Of a stretch of 64,000 nucleotides of DNA, positions 55,674-64,000 are shown one piece after another (the first letter of the stretch is position 1; the number at the start of each line of letters is the position of its first letter). Made by a program: the position numbers and the translations under genes. Below the pieces are notes generated by a model. That model worked only from the letters and a program-made list of their open reading frames with translations, was not told the origin of the DNA and did no database searches. The stretch is from Acidobacteriota bacterium (GTDB taxonomy: Bacteria > Acidobacteriota > Terriglobia > Terriglobales > Acidobacteriaceae), in contig QIAM01000046.1 in the NCBI GenBank assembly GCA_003225555.1, positions 1-64,000 on the forward strand, in the 5' to 3' direction.

Positions 55674-58292
55674 TTACTGGGTCGGGCCGGGATGCCTCAG
55701 GGTTCCCCCGAGAAACATCTGCGGTAGAAATGCGCCGCCGTGGCCCATGGTCATAAGAGTACCGAGGTCGAAGCCCATGAAGCCAGTGTTACTTGCAACC
55801 ACGATCCGCTCGGGCTCGCCATACACGTAGATCAAGCCGGGGGCAGTGTTTGCCTGCAGCGCCGCGATGGATTGTTGTTGCTGCGCGGTAAGTGTCCCGA
55901 CTGATTTGATCTGCTCCACTAACGGGCCTACCACGGGGCCTATGTTGTGATAGAAAATCGCCGAGAAATTTGTGTATCCATCACTGGGAAGAAGCGCCTG
56001 AAACGTTGGCGAATGCGTCAGAGTGTTTCCCGCTTGGCGGTCCCGAATGGCTCGCGAGAGCGTGGCGATGTCCGGAGCCGCGATCAGGTAGCTGTCCACA
56101 TAAGTGTAGTCAACTTCGAAGTTCACATCCTTCTGGTTGCGAAGCGTGTAGTAGATCTGGGAACCAACGTGCTGCTTCGCAAGCTGGAGCGACACATCTG
56201 GATGGTGTGCCTCTCGATTGAAGCTGTCGACCAGTTTGGCGATGGTCGATTGCAAAGTTGCCGGATCATACACTTCAAAGACTGCCTTCCACCGAGGCGT
56301 AGGCAGCATCGGGCCATCAAACGCGAACGTGAACTCGCCGCCCAGGGGTGCAGTAATGTCATCGAGCACGCTCACACCGGTTTTCGCTTCAAATTCTGAC
56401 AGCTCCGAGGGGAACTTCGGCTCGCTGCTGCCGATAATCTGGAACAGCTCTTCCATGATGCTCCTCGGATTCTTGATGACCACGGCATTCACCATGCTCG
56501 CGTCAGGCGAAATGAAATCCAGCGCACCCATTGACGCAGGCGCAGCCAGCCAGGACGCTACACCGCGCCGCTCGGAAGCAAACGTCAGCGCCGCGCGATT
56601 CTCCGTCTTGCCTCCGACTTCGCGGCGTTCCATCATCAGGTAGCGGACGTCTCCTATGCCCGGAGGCAGCTGGTTGTTCCTTCCATCAGGTACGTTGTGC
56701 GCGACAATTTGTTCCATATCCGCGCAGAACAGCCAGCCCGCACCCTGCTGGTAGGAACGGACCACCTGCTGATAGAGCGGGGTCTCGGCAAAATGACTGG
56801 GGCTGGACTGTTGGATTCGTGCCGCCGCGCGCTGCAGCTGTGCGACATCCGGACTCGCGACCAGCATGTCGTTGTTCACGTAAACCAGAAACGGCCGGCC
56901 TGCCGAGGGTGATATAGCCCAGGGATCTCGCACAATCTGAAGCGCGGCTTGGCTTCGATCCGTATTGAGCCGCTTCATCTCGCCTTGCAGGAAAGCTTCC
57001 AGCCCGGGCTGCCGAACTCTGGCGAGCACGACCGGAGCACTATAGGTCGAGCCGTCCCTGTCCACGGCGAATACGATCTCGTTTCCCAGATAGCTGCTGA
57101 ACGTTTTCAACTGGCCAATAACTTCCTCGAGCTTCGGTCCCTTCCCGTGCTGCTGTTCCTTCCACCAGCTGCGCAGCGCCGGGCTTTGCTGCAACCGGTC
57201 CTGGAAAAGCTGGCTGGCTTCGGCCAGAGTGGGCGCCAGATTGGGAATCGCGGCATAGATCGCCGTCTGATCTGGAACGTAGGCCAGAAGGTCGGAACTG
57301 TAGCGCAACCCCGGTCCGGGGATCGCCTCAAACTGCTCTTGCAGGACGGCGAAGTCTCCCAGCAGAGCCAGATATTTTGCAGAATTACGGCTCCAGGCAA
57401 TCTCGTCTTTGATGGATACCTTGGAGACGCTGGAACCGGAAGTCTCCTCATCGCCGGCGCGCAGCTCGCTGGTCCGTTCTCCTGAAGCTACTCGAACTAC
57501 GCCTTCGATAACCGCCACGCGAGAACCCTTGGTACCGTGGTTGACGGAAAAGATTGTCCCTTTCACCGAGACCAGGCAATCGTCGGTCGCAACGTACAGG
57601 CGGCCGGTCTTCTGCTTCGCGGCCTGGACGATGATGTGGCCGCCATCCAGGTGAATCGTGGTGCCCTTCCATCCACGAGACACCGAAAGGTCAGAGCGCT
57701 CATCCATCTCCACCAGAGAGCCATCGAGCAGAAGCACCACAGCGTTCGAGCCCTTTGCCGTACGGATCTCGTCTCCATTCCGGATTTGATAGCCCGCCGG
57801 GACCACGCGGACCTGCTCGTCGGAAACGGCATAAAGTGAGCCATCCACGTTCTGCACAGCGCCCCGCACGGCATGTTGCCCTGGGAAAAGGCCATTGACC
57901 AGCGCGAGCGACGCAACGGCGACGGCGATGACCGCAGTCGCGGCCAGAGCCCACCGCCACACTGGAAAACCGAAAGACGCTCTCTTTGTTATTTGCCACA
58001 CGGGCTGCAGTTCGCCGCTGCGGGCCTGTTCCACTGCGTGACGGCATGCGACGCACCCATGCACGTGGTCTTCGAACAGGAACCGGCGAGCCTCCGGCAG
58101 ATTTTTGTCCAGATAAGCTGGAATGAGCATCTGAAAATCTTCACAGTTCCGCAGCGTGTGCATGCTGAGGTCGGCAGCCGGAGACGCGGTGATCGAACTC
58201 CACACACGCTCACCTGCGCGGGAAACCACTTGTTCGTCCACGTGCTCGTTTCGAATCTCAGAGAGTAACCGGTCGAATTTCTTGTCGCTCAT
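55674..58292 (-). CDS. Anti-sigma factor fused to FecR domain and large sensor region
   Basis: 872 aa. Cytoplasmic zinc anti-sigma motif HVHGCVAC (H76-x3-C80-x2-C83), TM about 112-133, FecR-like domain about 165-265 ([40 protein letters not shown]), then about 580 periplasmic residues of DUF3352-like style ([31 protein letters not shown]-like strand [26 protein letters not shown]). Starts at ATG 58292, overlapping the sigma stop by four bases. The longer frame to 58850 is antisense noise. Expected to hold the sigma factor until an envelope signal arrives. Confidence 0.88.
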   Translation of the reverse strand: MSDKKFDRLLSEIRNEHVDEQVVSRAGERVWSSITASPAADLSMHTLRNCEDFQMLIPAYLDKNLPEARRFLFEDHVHGCVACRHAVEQARSGELQPVWQITKRASFGFPVWRWALAATAVIAVAVASLALVNGLFPGQHAVRGAVQNVDGSLYAVSDEQVRVVPAGYQIRNGDEIRTAKGSNAVVLLLDGSLVEMDERSDLSVSRGWKGTTIHLDGGHIIVQAAKQKTGRLYVATDDCLVSVKGTIFSVNHGTKGSRVAVIEGVVRVASGERTSELRAGDEETSGSSVSKVSIKDEIAWSRNSAKYLALLGDFAVLQEQFEAIPGPGLRYSSDLLAYVPDQTAIYAAIPNLAPTLAEASQLFQDRLQQSPALRSWWKEQQHGKGPKLEEVIGQLKTFSSYLGNEIVFAVDRDGSTYSAPVVLARVRQPGLEAFLQGEMKRLNTDRSQAALQIVRDPWAISPSAGRPFLVYVNNDMLVASPDVAQLQRAAARIQQSSPSHFAETPLYQQVVRSYQQGAGWLFCADMEQIVAHNVPDGRNNQLPPGIGDVRYLMMERREVGGKTENRAALTFASERRGVASWLAAPASMGALDFISPDASMVNAVVIKNPRSIMEELFQIIGSSEPKFPSELSEFEAKTGVSVLDDITAPLGGEFTFAFDGPMLPTPRWKAVFEVYDPATLQSTIAKLVDSFNREAHHPDVSLQLAKQHVGSQIYYTLRNQKDVNFEVDYTYVDSYLIAAPDIATLSRAIRDRQAGNTLTHSPTFQALLPSDGYTNFSAIFYHNIGPVVGPLVEQIKSVGTLTAQQQQSIAALQANTAPGLIYVYGEPERIVVASNTGFMGFDLGTLMTMGHGGAFLPQMFLGGTLRHPGPTQ

Positions 58293-58825
58293 GATCTGTC
58301 TCCTAGGTACGGACGAAGCTCCTTGCGAAGCTGTAGTCGAGTGCGATGGACGATAACCGCCACCCGCACTTGTGAAATGCCTAGCGCTTGCGAAATCTCG
58401 CGGTTGCTGAGTCCCTCGATGAAGCGCAGCACAAAAATCTCCGCCGGCCGCGGCTTCAAATGAGCCATGGCACGGCTCAAGGCCTGCCGAAGGCCCGAGA
58501 CGTCGGCTTGCGCCGGTGCGATGGGCCGCAAGCCGGAAGACTCTTCTGGAAGCGGAACGGTCTGGTCGGACTGCCTCGAGCGGATCACATCCAAAGCGGC
58601 GTTGATGGCCGCCCGGCGCAGATAGCTCTCGATGTTTTCGAGCGGATCCGCATTCCTGCTCCGGCGAAGCAGGCGCAGGAAAACGGTTTGCAGCACATCT
58701 TCCGCGTCTCCTGCGTTGCCGGTAATCCGGCACGCCGTCCGGAACACAAGGCTGTGATGGACCCGAAAGGCTCGCTCGAGTTCGTCGGGAATCGCGATCG
58801 CCGGTTCCTCTAGTACGCTCAGCAG
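58289..58825 (-). CDS. ECF-type RNA polymerase sigma factor
   Basis: About 178 aa. Region 2: FRTACRITGNAGDAEDVLQTVFLRLLRR; region 4: LKPRPAEIFVLRFIEGLSNREISQALGIS. GTG 58747 would cut off region 2.1, whereas upstream codons in the same frame (ELERAFRVHHSLV) complete it. The only start with a good ribosome site is CTG 58825 (or 58822), six bases after AGGAGG (58832-58837). Likely autoregulates the whole downstream operon. Confidence 0.82.
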   Translation of the reverse strand: MLSVLEEPAIAIPDELERAFRVHHSLVFRTACRITGNAGDAEDVLQTVFLRLLRRSRNADPLENIESYLRRAAINAALDVIRSRQSDQTVPLPEESSGLRPIAPAQADVSGLRQALSRAMAHLKPRPAEIFVLRFIEGLSNREISQALGISQVRVAVIVHRTRLQLRKELRPYLGDRS

Positions 58826-58831
58826 GGTACG

Positions 58832-58837
58832 CCTCCT
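58832..58837 (-). promoter_or_regulatory. Shine-Dalgarno suggesting a CTG start for the sigma factor
   Basis: AGGAGG on the minus strand, six bases before CTG 58825; no ATG, GTG or TTG in frame nearby. Confidence 0.5.
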
Positions 58838-59044
58838 GTGATGTTTTCATATGTAAAGACGCCAGGAGGGGCGGTTTATTACAGGCAGCCCCGGGAAAAT
58901 GTTGGCCGGGTTCGCTGAGATACAGTCGACGCTAAGTCCGCTTCCATGCGCCGAAGCGCCTTATTGTACGATCAATTGAGCCCGGGAAGACTTGGGGCTG
59001 GTGTTACCTCGAGGCAGTTAGTTTGGAGTTTTGCCTGAGCCTGC

Positions 59045-60604
59045 ATGAAAGCGCCATGTGACGAAGCGGCAGTCCGGTCGGGGAGGGCCGGGTCTCCGTG
59101 CAAAACGGAAGCTGCACCCTGGATCCTTGCAGCGACCATTCTCGGCTCCAGCCTGGCGTTCATCGATAGCACGGTGGTCAATGTCGCCCTGCCTGCCCTT
59201 CAAGCAAGCTTGCATGCCACCATCGTCGACGTGCAGTGGGTCGTCGAGTCTTACGGACTTTTCTTGGCAGCGTTGATCCTGGTTGGAGGATCGTTCGGCG
59301 ACATGTTTGGCCGCCGCCTGATGTTCGTATTGGGGGTGGCAATTTTTGCAGCGGCTTCGGCGGCTTGTGGCATCGCTTCGAGCATTCACCAGCTGGTCAT
59401 AGCCAGAAGTATTCAAGGCGTGGGAGCTGCATTTTTGGTTCCCGGCAGTCTTGCCATCATCAGTGCTTCATTCGACGATAAGACCCGCGGGAAGGCGATT
59501 GGCACCTGGTCCGGCTTCACGGCGATCACGACCGCCGTCGGGCCGGTTGTCGGCGGCTGGCTGGTCCAACATGCTTCGTGGCGCTGGATATTCTTCATCA
59601 ACCTTCCGCTGGCGGCGGCTGTCATCGGTATTTCGCTCTGGCACATTCCTGAAAGTCGTAGCGTCGCTGCCCGCCGAATCGACTGGCTGGGCGCCCTCAT
59701 AATTACTCTCGGGTTAGGCGGCTTGGTGTTTGGACTCGTCGAATCGACGAACTTGGGTTGGAGCAATCCGCTGGTTTTCGGAAGCTTGAGTGCCGGGCTC
59801 GCCACGCTTGTCGTGTTTGTGTTCGTCGAGGCCACCGTAAGTTCGCCGATGGTTCCGTTGACGCTGTTTCGATCGCGCAGCTTCAGCGGCGCCAATCTAC
59901 TCACGTTGTTCCTCTATGCAGCCATTGGAATTTTCTTCTTCTTGCTTCCTTTGAACCTGATTCAAGTGCAGCGATACTCGGCTACCGCAACCGGCGCAGC
60001 CGTGCTGCCGCTCATTCTGTTGATGTTTGTTCTTTCCCCCTGGTCGGGAGGTCTGGTGGCGCGTTACGGTCCCCGCGTTCCGTTGGTGATCGGCCCCCTC
60101 ATTGTCGCGGCAGGATTCTCGCTGTTCGCCGTGCCTTCAACCGGAAGCAGCTACTGGAAAGCGTTCTTGCCTGCCGTGGTCGTGCTTGGTTTTGGCATGG
60201 CGGTCACAGTCGCTCCCCTGACCACGGTGGTCATGAGTTCAGTCGATCAGGATCACGCCGGCGCCGCCTCCGGCATCAACAACGCAGTGGCGCGTCTTGC
60301 TGGCGTGCTGGCCATTGCAATCTTTGGAATAGTGATGGTAAATGCTTTCGGGTTCGCCTTGAAACATGAGCTCGCTGACCTTGGCCTCTCTTCCGACGTT
60401 CTCCACGAAATTCGGTCTCAGGAGATCAAGCTGGCGGGTCTCGACCTACCTCCCAATCTGGATGCAGGCACCTCGGCCGCGATTCGAACCGCAATTAATC
60501 AAGCATTTGTCTTCGGATTTCGGCTGATCATGCTGCTCTGCGTGGCCTTGGCCGCAGCAAGCAGCGCTGTCGCCTGGCTGTTCATTCCTGCATCAGCGCC
60601 ATGA
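59045..60604 (+). CDS. MFS drug exporter, DHA2 (EmrB/QacA) family
   Basis: 519 aa, about 14 TM segments. SSLAFIDSTVVNVALPAL at TM1 with motif D1, GGSFGDMFGRRLMFVLG, SIQGVGAAFLVPGSLAIIS and motif C-like AVGPVVGGWLVQ. Proton-driven export of hydrophobic compounds. Divergent from the sigma operon, with 194 bases between; no clear promoter picked. Confidence 0.92.
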   Translation: MKAPCDEAAVRSGRAGSPCKTEAAPWILAATILGSSLAFIDSTVVNVALPALQASLHATIVDVQWVVESYGLFLAALILVGGSFGDMFGRRLMFVLGVAIFAAASAACGIASSIHQLVIARSIQGVGAAFLVPGSLAIISASFDDKTRGKAIGTWSGFTAITTAVGPVVGGWLVQHASWRWIFFINLPLAAAVIGISLWHIPESRSVAARRIDWLGALIITLGLGGLVFGLVESTNLGWSNPLVFGSLSAGLATLVVFVFVEATVSSPMVPLTLFRSRSFSGANLLTLFLYAAIGIFFFLLPLNLIQVQRYSATATGAAVLPLILLMFVLSPWSGGLVARYGPRVPLVIGPLIVAAGFSLFAVPSTGSSYWKAFLPAVVVLGFGMAVTVAPLTTVVMSSVDQDHAGAASGINNAVARLAGVLAIAIFGIVMVNAFGFALKHELADLGLSSDVLHEIRSQEIKLAGLDLPPNLDAGTSAAIRTAINQAFVFGFRLIMLLCVALAAASSAVAWLFIPASAP

Positions 60605-61024
60605 CAGTCTGACAGTAATTTGACAGAGTGAAAGTCGAATCTATTCTGTCCGTGCCTGTAAGTTGGTGAAACATGGCGGATGAGAGGGGGTGGAAACCGC
60701 TTCCAAACGCCAAACAAAGGACTTAACCGAACACAGGCAGCCTTGTGTACCTGCGATGCTTGTCGTTCGTGACCCTTCTCTTGCGCGTGCCCTTGCCGCA
60801 TCCCGAAGACCATGTCCGTAACCTCGTGCCCAAGTGGTGGCGGTAGACGACGCGACTCGATTCGCGAACTATGTGCTAAGGCCGGAGCCAGGCAGCAGGC
60901 TGCGGACTTCGTATTCATCAACTGTTTTCGCGAGTGATTCCGCCCTGCTATGATTAGCTCGGCCTAGTACGTCATTGCGCTCTCCATTCTTGTGCTTGTT
61001 TCCAGGAGAAACGAGGTTAGGACC
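60605..61024. other. Gene-poor 420-base region with a promoter but no clear gene
   Basis: Three TGACAG copies at 60602, 60610 and 60621, a promoter at 60620-60647 and only very short frames downstream (for example 17 codons from 60674). No remnant or RNA fold was recognised. A long leader of the kinase gene or a small RNA is possible. Confidence 0.4.
60620..60647 (+). promoter_or_regulatory. Candidate promoter upstream of the histidine kinase
   Basis: Perfect TTGACA (60620-60625), 16-base spacer, TATTCT (60642-60647). The kinase start is 370 bases further on. Confidence 0.45.
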
Positions 61025-62170
61025 ATGCCGACCGGTGTTGCGCTCTCTGCACGAACGTCGCGGAATGTGGTGCTCCGCTACATCCTCGCCATCACTGCTA
61101 CCTTGATTTTTCTTTTGGCCTGCCGCTCGCTGAATCCGTTCGTCGGCGATAACGTCACATACATCATTCTTTTCCCTGTGGTTGCTTTTGTTGCCTGGTA
61201 CTGCGGCGTTGGACCATCAATCGTGACGATTGTTCTCGCCTGGAGCGGAGCGATGTATTGGCTGACTCCTAACCATTCTCTGTACACCTCGAATCCGGCC
61301 CGATCGATCGGTGCCCTTGCGTTTCTGTTTGCTTCTACGGTCATGGTAGCTCTGGGAGAAGCGCGTCGCCGCGATAACGAGAGGCTACGAAACGCACAAG
61401 GGGAACTGGAAAATCGCGTCCGGGAACGCACCGCAGAACTCGACTTGGCCAACCACAACCTACGCGGAATGTCTGCGCGTCTGCTTCAATTGCAGGACGA
61501 GGAAAGGCGTCGAATCGCTCGTGAGCTGCACGATAGCATTGGGCAAATGTTAGCCGCCCTTTCCATGAACCTCTCAGGAGTGCAAGCCGATCTCAATCGC
61601 CTGACGAAAACCGCCGTCGCAATCACCGATAGCGAAGACCTGGTTCAGGAAATGTGCAAGGAGGTGCGCACGATTTCGCATTTGCTTCATCCCCCATTGC
61701 TCGATGAAGCCGGACTATCCTCGGCCCTCCGCTGGTATGTCGATGGGTTTTCGCAGCGGAGCAAGATCGCAGTCGACCTTGACTGTCCTAACGATTTCGG
61801 TCGGCTGCCGCGTGAGATGGAAACTGCAATCTTTCGGCTCGTGCAGGAGTGCCTCACCAACATTCACCGGCATTCTGGAAGTGCGACCGCCAAAATTCGC
61901 CTTCATCACTCCGACCATGAGGTTGTTGTCGAGGTGGAAGACAAAGGCAATGGCATTCCAGCAGAGAAGTTGCATCAAATGGCATCCGCGGGTATTGCTG
62001 GAGTAGGAATCACGGGAATGAGAGAAAGGGTCAGACAACTTGGGGGATCTTTGGAAATCAACTCCAGCGACACGGGTACAGCAATAGTCGCGCGTCTGCC
62101 CATTTCTGAGAGTTCCACCAGGGACGATTTGAGTTCGATTCCAGAGACGTCCTCACCTGCTGCCGCCTAG
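61025..62170 (+). CDS. Orphan sensor histidine kinase (DUF4118 / HisKA_3)
   Basis: 381 aa. Four membrane segments (about 15-110) of DUF4118/KdpD-like style, a coiled linker (RRRDNERLRNAQGELENRV), phosphoacceptor His169 in RRIARELHDSIGQ, and an ATPase domain with QECLTNIHRHS and GVGITGMRERVRQLGG. The partner response regulator should be of the NarL type but is not adjacent. ATG 61025 (MPTGVALS) is used. Confidence 0.9.
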   Translation: MPTGVALSARTSRNVVLRYILAITATLIFLLACRSLNPFVGDNVTYIILFPVVAFVAWYCGVGPSIVTIVLAWSGAMYWLTPNHSLYTSNPARSIGALAFLFASTVMVALGEARRRDNERLRNAQGELENRVRERTAELDLANHNLRGMSARLLQLQDEERRRIARELHDSIGQMLAALSMNLSGVQADLNRLTKTAVAITDSEDLVQEMCKEVRTISHLLHPPLLDEAGLSSALRWYVDGFSQRSKIAVDLDCPNDFGRLPREMETAIFRLVQECLTNIHRHSGSATAKIRLHHSDHEVVVEVEDKGNGIPAEKLHQMASAGIAGVGITGMRERVRQLGGSLEINSSDTGTAIVARLPISESSTRDDLSSIPETSSPAAA

Positions 62171-62179
62171 TCGCGAAAC

Positions 62180-62275
62180 GTGAGCGCAACGCTTCCGGAA
62201 ATGTATAAGGTCTGGCGCGACAAAAACCAAAACGCCACCAAGATCGTGATTGATCCTCAGGCAGCACAACCGTAG
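62180..62275 (+). pseudogene. C-terminal remnant of a zinc-dependent alcohol dehydrogenase
   Basis: Reads LPEMYKVWRDKNQNATKIVI then DPQAAQP and a stop (62273-62275), matching the typical end of medium-chain zinc dehydrogenases (APE-x-Y-x-x-x-R-DK-...-K-V-V-x-x-P). Nothing of the body of the gene remains; the same frame runs into the kinase stop at 62168. Rest of the 227-base gap shows nothing. Confidence 0.5.
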
Positions 62276-62391
62276 GTGAGACGGCCCTTCGCCAAATTGG
62301 GCGATCCGTATTTCTGCACTGCCGCTTAAAGGGAGCATTACTAAATAAGCTTCCGCATATCATTGCATGCATAGCTTTGTGGAAAGGATGA

Positions 62392-63396
<1,005 letters not shown>

Positions 63397-63417
63397 TGCG
63401 ATCAATCTCAGCAAAAA

Positions 63418-63515
63418 TGGCGGAAGCGAGTGGGGGTCGAACCCACCGGCGACGGGGTGACCCGCCGCCCGCCGGTTTTGAAGACCGGGACGATCACCGG
63501 ACCGCATGCGCTTCC
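63418..63515 (-). tRNA. selC: Selenocysteine tRNA (anticodon UCA)
   Basis: 98 bases. Anticodon stem-loop CCGGT-CTTCAAA-ACCGG gives UCA, which reads UGA. Acceptor GGAAGCGC / TCGCTTCC (7 pairs plus one mismatch at the 8th position), T-arm GTGGG-TTCGACC-CCCAC, a very long variable arm, and an encoded CCA (63418-63420). These features separate it from tRNA-Ser. It implies that the genome makes selenoproteins; none was seen in the window. Confidence 0.93.
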
Positions 63516-63557
63516 GTTTGTGTTTTCATACACTTACACAGTGCACTAAAGTAATGG

Positions 63558-63579
63558 TGCATAATAGCTGCATATTAGC
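63558..63579. repeat. Tandem 11-mers before the integrase gene
   Basis: TGCATAATAGC directly followed by TGCATATTAGC (one mismatch). Possible integrase arm, excisionase or promoter element. Confidence 0.5.
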
Positions 63580-63606
63580 GTAAGGTGTGTCCTAGAGGCT
63601 AACCAC

Positions 63607-64000
63607 ATGGATTCAATAAAGCGCCGCCGACCCCGCAACCAAAAGGGCACAATCTACGAGCGTTCTGGCTCGTTCTACGTTCGATATTACACCCGCGACG
63701 AAAACGGAAAACCGAAACAGGCATCGGGTTTTCTTGGCGAGAAAGACAACAAGCATCACTCCGTAAAATGCAAGCCCGTGAAAGATCTGCGTGATAAATT
63801 CATGCGGCAGATAAATTCCGACGTCCGGCCAGCGCAGCGCGTTCTCATCAATGATTATTGGACCGAAACATACCTGCCTTATGTGCGGGAGCAGCATCGC
63901 CCATCGACCGCGAAAGGATACGAGCAGCTTTGGGAGAGCGTTCTGCAACCGCACTTCGTCGGGAAGGTCTTGCAGGAATACCAAACTCATCACAGGAATG
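63607..64000 (+). CDS. Tyrosine-type integrase, N-terminal part (runs off the window)
   Basis: 131 residues visible. N-terminal arm-binding domain (KGTIYERSGSFYVRYYTRDE), then the SAM-like core-binding domain (DYWTETYLPYVREQHRPSTA, LWESVLQPHFVGK). Catalytic R-H-R-Y residues lie beyond the edge. Starts 91 bases from the selC 5' end; base composition is noticeably more AT-rich than neighbouring genes. Marks an integrated phage or island. Confidence 0.88.
   Translation, partial: MDSIKRRRPRNQKGTIYERSGSFYVRYYTRDENGKPKQASGFLGEKDNKHHSVKCKPVKDLRDKFMRQINSDVRPAQRVLINDYWTETYLPYVREQHRPSTAKGYEQLWESVLQPHFVGKVLQEYQTHHRN

Noticed and set aside
58293-58850. N-terminal extension of the anti-sigma protein
   Set aside because: It is the alternative frame over the sigma gene; ATG 58292 overlaps the sigma stop as expected in an operon.
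60499-60921. 140-codon minus-strand frame
   Set aside because: Covers the MFS 3' end antisense and has no hydrophobic or family pattern.
63418-63515. tRNA-Ser
   Set aside because: A long variable arm also occurs in tRNA-Ser, but the anticodon loop CTTCAAA gives UCA, which is not a Ser anticodon, and the length and acceptor fit tRNA-Sec.

Overview
The window looks like a chromosomal segment of an Acidobacteriota bacterium (Terriglobia / Ca. Koribacter-like). This is inferred from the gene mix, the high GC content, the GloVer-type tandem-repeat protein at the left edge, the Hfq-like protein with a long N-terminal extension, and above all the many short palindromic repeats. About 55 protein genes, one tRNA gene and several gene remnants can be supported. 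No rRNA, CRISPR array or insertion sequence was seen.

Left part (1-15.3 kb): a broken secreted repeat protein; ilvE; a PilT ATPase closed by a clear terminator; a VOC protein divergent from a Cdd1-like/PadR pair; recX; a secreted Lys/Ala-rich repeat protein; alaS, which carries three in-frame palindromic insertions; a STAS-like protein; a Rieske oxygenase and an MFS transporter; an Hfq-like RNA chaperone; dcd; an HU/IHF protein; and an M50-type membrane protease.

Middle part (15.5-30.3 kb, nearly all minus strand): amino-acid permease, priA, type-4 uracil-DNA glycosylase, moaA with an in-frame repeat insertion, a GDSL hydrolase, and the electron-transfer-flavoprotein genes (etfB, etfA, ETF:quinone oxidoreductase) with a Phd/PIN toxin-antitoxin pair between etfA and ETF-QO. 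These are followed by small proteins, a lipoprotein and a threonine aldolase.

Right-middle part (30.4-51 kb): an RND efflux pair, a metallophosphoesterase, a bacterial SET-domain methyltransferase, hypothetical proteins, a glycosyltransferase, a large secreted protein of unknown function, a Tat-exported molybdenum hydroxylase with its 2Fe-2S subunit, a glycan module (GH39 enzyme and PF10091-type glucanase) and glk-zwf feeding glucose into the pentose phosphate pathway.

Right part (51-64 kb): a six-gene minus-strand operon in which an ECF sigma factor, a very large anti-sigma/FecR/sensor protein and two ABC ATPase-permease pairs are linked by overlaps. One permease carries a nested extracytoplasmic domain. 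Then come an MFS drug transporter, an orphan histidine kinase, an alcohol dehydrogenase remnant, an aldo/keto reductase, the selenocysteine tRNA gene selC, and the start of a tyrosine integrase running off the window. This marks the likely edge of an integrated element.

The strongest unusual signals are: (1) palindromic repeats that sit both between genes and in frame inside the essential genes alaS and moaA; (2) the selC-integrase junction; and (3) the sigma/anti-sigma/ABC operon with its chimeric permease.
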